The notes beneath the pieces are model-generated. The model searched no databases. It saw nothing but the letters and a program-made list of their open reading frames with translations, and had not been told where the DNA came from. Shown here one piece after another: positions 29,823 to 33,830 of a stretch of 33,830 nucleotides of DNA (its first letter is position 1; every line of letters starts with the position of its first letter). The DNA comes from Pseudomonadota bacterium (GTDB lineage Bacteria > Pseudomonadota > Gammaproteobacteria > GCA-001735895). A program made the translations under genes and the position numbers. The DNA lies in NCBI GenBank assembly GCA_022563685.1, contig JADFMY010000023.1, positions 1-33,830 of the forward strand, written 5' to 3'.

Positions 29823-31913
29823 TCACACCACCCGAAACTTGATTCGAAACTCTACCCCTGGGTCGCGATTCACCACATCCACTTCACCCTCCATGCCCAC
29901 CGTTAGTTGATGCACCAGCGCGAGGCCTATGCCGGTGCCGACGGTTTCACGTGTGAGCTCGTTTTCACTGCGGTAAAACAGTTTGAAAATCTTCTTCATC
30001 TGGTTTTTTGCGATACCCGGGCCGAAGTCTCGAATACTGAATTGCACCCATTGATCCTGTAATAACACAGCGCCAAACTGCACCCGTTTTATCTCGGCCT
30101 CGGCTGAAAACTTGATCGCATTGTCCACCAGATTGATCATGATCTGGGTAATCCAGTCCGGATCCAGGTTTAACTTCGAAGCATTGACGGACTCACCGAT
30201 ATCCAGCTCAAGCTCGAAACCGGCGTGCTCGAGTTGAGATTCGAGTTTGGGGCGTAATTCTTTTACCAACGCATCGAAGCTGACGATTTCGCATTTTGGT
30301 TTTTGCTCGTTACGCGACATGCGCGCCAGGTGCAATACATTGTTGATCAGCCGCGACAGTCGCTCGCTCTCGTTAAAAATAAAGTCGTAATACGATTTTT
30401 TACGCGCCTCGTCGACCCAGCCTTCACGCAGCATTTCACCGTACATGCGAATCGAAGTCAGCGGTGTTTTCAATTCGTGACTGACCGCCGATACAAAGTC
30501 CTGTTGCTGCCGAGCGAGTGCGATCTGCCGGGCGCCAAGGCGATATAATAAAATAAATCCCCCCACCAGCACGAGCGCCAGGATCAGTGCGGCCCAGACA
30601 ATAACCTGGCCACCGGCGCCGACCTGTAATCGCGCCAGACTGAATATCAACTCGATATCGCTGAATGGAACTACCAGCCGGGTCTGGTATAACAACTCCT
30701 TTCCCCGATTCGGCACTGCTGAACTGTAGTCACTCGCACTCGCATCGTGTACGGTCAAAACGCTCCCCTGGTAGGCCACCACCAGGTCGCTGATCGATGC
30801 CAGTGCCGACTGGCGAAACGCCGGTTCAACCAGGTTTTCGATAAACCCCTTTGGGTCGAGCAACAATCCCTGTACATAGCGCTCCTGGTTACGCCACACC
30901 CTGCGAAACAAAACGAAGTGTCCACTGTCGAGCAGGCTCAGCTCAAACGGACCCACTTCGCTTTCGAAGGTGCGGATCCTGATCACTGCCTGACGATCGG
31001 CAGGCGATAACGGCGCGTCTAACGCTTCATCGTCGGACAGAGTAATCGCGTCCAGATCGGTAGCAAACCCGGATGCCGGCAGGATTTCGGCTAATATGGC
31101 GGTTTCCTTGCGTATCTTTCTATCGGCTCTTGACTGCTTTTCTTCCTGCACTTTTGCGCGCAATGCCGGCATTGCCTTTTGAAAGTTTTGTTCCAGTTTC
31201 AAATCCACTACCCGTCCTGATGCGCTCGCTGATTCAGGCTTAAGGCTGTCCTTCCTGCTCCTGCTTTTAAGCTCGTCGAACACCATCTGCCCCTGCACGC
31301 TGGATTCGAGGCTTTCGGCTGGCGCGCGCAACAGTCGTGCTGGCTCTTCGGCGGAGATTTCACCTTCTTGCTGCTCCAGCAATCCCAGTTTGAGTGACTG
31401 TGACTGTGGCGGTAGCGACGATGCCAGCACGTCCGCGCTGGTATGGGCTTTTTTCACCAGGCGATTTCGACTCAGGATATCGCGAAGAACGTGTTCCTTT
31501 GCCTCACGCTGGCGTAACTCATTGGCCGAAATACCGTAGCTCGACGCATTCGCTTTCGGTACTGTCGGGGTTTGAAGCTGACCCTGCGCATCAACCTGAA
31601 AATACCCGATCAAACCGGGAATATCCGATTTGAGCGGAAATTTCGACAGGGGTGAAGGTTGCAGGAATGTCGAGCCATCGCCGCCCGTCACATTGAGAAA
31701 TTCATATTCGGCAAAGGATCGATTTTCTTCGCGCGCCATGAGCTCGGCGAAACGGGCATCGATGCGTAGCGTCAGTTCTCTGGCCAACTGCTGGTGCTGG
31801 TAAAAGGCTTCCCATTTCAACTGCCCATAAGCCTGATAAACCAGGATCGCACTCGGAAACGCGAGCGCAACAAACAGGATAAACAACAGTATTTTAAGGC
31901 GGCGAATATTCAT
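29823..31913 (-). CDS. Membrane sensor histidine kinase with large periplasmic domain
   Basis: This is a 696-residue sensor kinase, partner of the response regulator encoded immediately upstream (TGA directly followed by ATG). TM1 is at residues about 7-26 and TM2 at about 436-458 (VIVWAALILALVLVGGFILL), leaving some 400 residues outside. The outer region has a low-complexity, basic/acidic middle (residues about 150-290) that matches no sensor domain I know. The kinase core is standard: H479 in VSHELKTPL, the N-box NLVDNAIKFS, DFGPGIA, and GTGIGLALVHQL. There is no HAMP domain between TM2 and HisKA. The signal is unknown; the divergent PspA-like gene suggests envelope stress. Confidence 0.88.
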   Translation of the reverse strand: MNIRRLKILLFILFVALAFPSAILVYQAYGQLKWEAFYQHQQLARELTLRIDARFAELMAREENRSFAEYEFLNVTGGDGSTFLQPSPLSKFPLKSDIPGLIGYFQVDAQGQLQTPTVPKANASSYGISANELRQREAKEHVLRDILSRNRLVKKAHTSADVLASSLPPQSQSLKLGLLEQQEGEISAEEPARLLRAPAESLESSVQGQMVFDELKSRSRKDSLKPESASASGRVVDLKLEQNFQKAMPALRAKVQEEKQSRADRKIRKETAILAEILPASGFATDLDAITLSDDEALDAPLSPADRQAVIRIRTFESEVGPFELSLLDSGHFVLFRRVWRNQERYVQGLLLDPKGFIENLVEPAFRQSALASISDLVVAYQGSVLTVHDASASDYSSAVPNRGKELLYQTRLVVPFSDIELIFSLARLQVGAGGQVIVWAALILALVLVGGFILLYRLGARQIALARQQQDFVSAVSHELKTPLTSIRMYGEMLREGWVDEARKKSYYDFIFNESERLSRLINNVLHLARMSRNEQKPKCEIVSFDALVKELRPKLESQLEHAGFELELDIGESVNASKLNLDPDWITQIMINLVDNAIKFSAEAEIKRVQFGAVLLQDQWVQFSIRDFGPGIAKNQMKKIFKLFYRSENELTRETVGTGIGLALVHQLTVGMEGEVDVVNRDPGVEFRIKFRVV

Positions 31914-32642
31914 TCACGCAGACTCACCATCCGCTGACTTATCGCTTTCAACCATCAACCGGTAGCCCGCTCCGCGCACGGTAACGATCGCTTGTGGATT
32001 AGACGCATCGCGTTCAATCTTGCGGCGTAACTTGGCGATGTGTATATCGACGGTACGGGTTTCGATTTCCATCTGGCTCGCATATCCCCAAACCTTGACC
32101 AATAGTTCTTCCCGCGATACGGGCCGCTCGGACTGACTACTGAGATACTGTAAGACATCCATTTCCCTGCGGGTGAAAACCACGTCTGCTCCAGCGCATA
32201 AATTCTGTGTATCGATCACCAGGCCATTACAAAGACGGATTTCTGCATCCAGCTCGTCCCCGATCCTGGCGCGACGCAGCACTGCCTGTACGCGCAATAC
32301 CAGTTGCGCGACCGAAAAGGGCTTGGATACATAGTCGTCGGCCCCCAGGGTCAAACCCTGTACGATATCTTCGTCGCTGGTCCTGGCGGTGAGCATGATT
32401 ACAGGCTGATGCCGATCCTGCTGGCGTATGCGCTCACAAATTTCGAATCCGTTCATGCCGGGCAGCATCACGTCGAGCAAAATCATGTCAAACAGACCGC
32501 TCAGGGCCTTGCGCAAACCTTCCTCACCGCGTTCGGCAAATTCGACCTCGTAACCGTGATAAACAAACACATCGACCAGGCCGGTGCGAATCGCTACCTC
32601 GTCCTCGACTATTAATATCTGCGGTTTTCTGGCCATGGGCAA
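31914..32642 (-). CDS. OmpR-family response regulator
   Basis: This is a 242-residue two-domain response regulator. The receiver domain has D57 as the phosphorylation site (ILLDVMLPG), the acidic pair E13-D14, T in MLTART and K in VSKPF. The C-terminal winged helix (RREMDVLQYLSSQSERPVSREELLVKVWGY, TVDIHIAKLRRKIE, TVRGAGYRL) is of the OmpR/PhoB type. The start may be M1 or M3 (ATG at 32642 or 32636). It is the first gene of the two-component operon. A direct repeat in the upstream region (32667-32685) is a good candidate for its own binding site. Confidence 0.92.
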   Translation of the reverse strand: MPMARKPQILIVEDEVAIRTGLVDVFVYHGYEVEFAERGEEGLRKALSGLFDMILLDVMLPGMNGFEICERIRQQDRHQPVIMLTARTSDEDIVQGLTLGADDYVSKPFSVAQLVLRVQAVLRRARIGDELDAEIRLCNGLVIDTQNLCAGADVVFTRREMDVLQYLSSQSERPVSREELLVKVWGYASQMEIETRTVDIHIAKLRRKIERDASNPQAIVTVRGAGYRLMVESDKSADGESA

Positions 32643-32666
32643 AGCCTAACATCCCTTGATTCCCCG

Positions 32667-32685
32667 TTTGTAAATTATTTGTAAA
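32667..32685. promoter_or_regulatory. TTTGTAAA direct repeat, candidate OmpR-type operator
   Basis: TTTGTAAA at 32667-32674 recurs exactly at 32678-32685, an 11-bp period, i.e. one helical turn. OmpR/PhoB-family regulators bind such tandem half-sites. The site lies in the 140-bp divergent region between the response regulator gene and the PspA-like gene and could control both. Confidence 0.6.
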
Positions 32686-32782
32686 CCCTCAGCCGCAGGT
32701 TTTACCCGATCCTGCCTACTAGGTCCGCGCCAGTTTCCTAGAATCTATACCTGTTTCAAACAACCCACAAGAGGTAAACCTC

Positions 32783-33310
32783 ATGGCATTAATCACCCGT
32801 TTATCCCGCCTGTTTCAGGCGGACTTTCACGCAGTGCTGGACCGCATCGAAGAACCCGATATTCAGCTTAAGCAAGCGATTCGGGAGATGCAGTTCGAAC
32901 TGCAACAGGACCAACAACGCCTGGCCCTGCTGCAACACGAGGCCGAAGCCCTGGCTGACCTGGCGGCGCAAACAGAACAGCAACTCGACGAGTTCGACGA
33001 CGAACTGGATATCTGTTTCAGCGCCAAAAAAGATAACCTCGCCCGCGACTTGATCAGGCGCAAGCTCGAAGCCGAGCGGCAACTGCATACCACAGAGCAG
33101 CAGGGCAAGGCGAATCAAACTTCGCTGAAAAACCTGCAACAGCGCATCGGTGAAAATCACCAGGCGCTGGACAACATGAAGCAAAAGCTGGACCTGCTCG
33201 CCGAAAACGCCGATCGCTCGACTCAGACTCATTATGCAAGTGCCGGCGTTCGCAGCGAAGAAATCGAAATCGCGTTTTTACGCGAAAAGCAAAAGAGGGC
33301 TGCATCATGA
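32783..33310 (+). CDS. PspA/IM30-like coiled-coil protein
   Basis: This is a 175-residue, almost entirely alpha-helical protein with heptad-rich stretches of Gln, Glu and Leu. The N-terminal amphipathic segment (ITRLSRLFQADFHAVLDRIEEPDIQLKQAIREM) matches the start of PspA/IM30/Vipp1 proteins, which form membrane-remodelling assemblies under envelope stress. It is shorter than E. coli PspA (222), lacking the C-terminal helices. There is no signal peptide. AAGAGGT precedes the ATG. The stop overlaps the next gene as ATGA. Divergence from a two-component system suggests control by that system rather than by PspF/sigma-54. Confidence 0.8.
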   Translation: MALITRLSRLFQADFHAVLDRIEEPDIQLKQAIREMQFELQQDQQRLALLQHEAEALADLAAQTEQQLDEFDDELDICFSAKKDNLARDLIRRKLEAERQLHTTEQQGKANQTSLKNLQQRIGENHQALDNMKQKLDLLAENADRSTQTHYASAGVRSEEIEIAFLREKQKRAAS

Positions 33311-33830
33311 ACAAGCCAGGCATACTCGAAGGCACAGGGGTCGCTATGATCGCAAGCCTTGCCAGTGGCGTGCTGGGCGCGCTGCTACCCTTGCTGGTCT
33401 CACAGGCGACAAGCGCACGAATCCTGCTCGCGTCACTGGCGCTCGCATACCTGATATTCCTGTTGAAGCGCACTCGTGAGCGCAGCGGACGTATCGTCGT
33501 GATGGCCTCCTGGTTAATCGTAACCTCAAGCGTCTGGATGCTCGATTCTTCGCTGCTCTGGTTTGTCCTCAGCCAGGCCGTTACGATCTGGATCTTTCGC
33601 TCGCTCTATTTTCATGCGTCAGTGCTACCTGCCCTGTTCGATCTTGGACTGATCGCTTTCGGCTTAACGGCGGGCGCCTGGGCGATATTGCAAACCGGCA
33701 GCGTGGTCATGGCCACCTGGTGTTTTTTCTTAACCCAGTCGCTGTTCGGCCTGATTCCCGGCTTCGCTGGTTCCGATCACAGTCCTGGCGATATCAAAGC
33801 GCACCCGCAGGATCGCTTTCAATCCCCCCA
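33307..33830 (+). CDS. Multi-pass membrane protein, truncated by the window end
   Basis: The reading frame is open from ATG 33307 to the window edge (174 codons). It shows about five hydrophobic segments (for example ILEGTGVAMIASLASGVLGA, ILLASLALAYLIFLL and VVMASWLIVTSSVWML) with short polar loops, then a soluble stretch starting GFAGSDHSPGD. I do not recognise a named family. The four-base overlap with the PspA-like gene implies translational coupling, so a joint role in envelope maintenance is likely. The C-terminal part is not visible. Confidence 0.75.
   Translation, partial: MNKPGILEGTGVAMIASLASGVLGALLPLLVSQATSARILLASLALAYLIFLLKRTRERSGRIVVMASWLIVTSSVWMLDSSLLWFVLSQAVTIWIFRSLYFHASVLPALFDLGLIAFGLTAGAWAILQTGSVVMATWCFFLTQSLFGLIPGFAGSDHSPGDIKAHPQDRFQSP

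Overview
The window looks like a piece of a marine or sediment gammaproteobacterial chromosome. This rests on the mix of families (PPK1/PPK2, PpnN, NudC, beta-class Can, AcrB-type RND pump, HspQ, ProVWX-type betaine uptake, a close DmdA relative) and on GTTGGGC-type intergenic palindromes. It is an inference from family resemblance, not a phylogeny. I see no tRNA, rRNA, CRISPR array or insertion sequence.

Left end (1-4530, minus strand): a five-gene periplasmic electron-transfer operon. In transcription order it encodes a cupredoxin-like protein, two di-haem cytochrome c peroxidase-family proteins, a Tat-exported AioB-like Rieske protein, and a protein that begins like the molybdopterin subunit of arsenite oxidase or iodate reductase. 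The combination Rieske + AioA-like + two di-haem peroxidases is the known composition of dissimilatory iodate reductase (IdrA, IdrB, IdrP1, IdrP2). Here the catalytic subunit stops being recognisable after about 85 residues and continues in frame into about 78 residues resembling the C-terminal tail of DNA polymerase III alpha (DnaE). This is either a genomic rearrangement or an assembly chimera.

4531-5192: an AT-rich divergent regulatory region with a phased array of GAACA-N3-TGTTC sites.

5193-14171: housekeeping and stress genes. They are ppk2 and ppk1 (polyphosphate), an AcuI-type acrylyl-CoA reductase, an EamA exporter, ppnN, an unknown acidic protein, nudC, and a carbonic anhydrase. The last two converge on a shared 13-bp inverted repeat.

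14239-20697 (minus): an RND efflux pump with its adaptor, then a CitE-like lyase and a DmdA-like DMSP demethylase. Together with acuI and the betaine-type ABC transporter at 24531-28905, this suggests use of DMSP and related osmolytes.

21514-24534 (plus): TlpA-like thioredoxin, DUF4266 lipoprotein, DUF3570 outer-membrane barrel and ApbE flavin transferase. The DUF3570 protein carries a D-x2-T-G-A-T sequence that fits the ApbE flavinylation consensus, so this is a candidate poorly described surface flavoprotein system.

28906-29822: a decaying patch with three tandem hairpins, a serine-hydrolase remnant with two internal deletions, and a frameshifted hspQ.

29823-33830: a two-component system with a very large periplasmic sensor, divergent from a PspA-like protein and a membrane protein cut by the window end. 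An 11-bp-spaced direct repeat between them is a likely response-regulator site.
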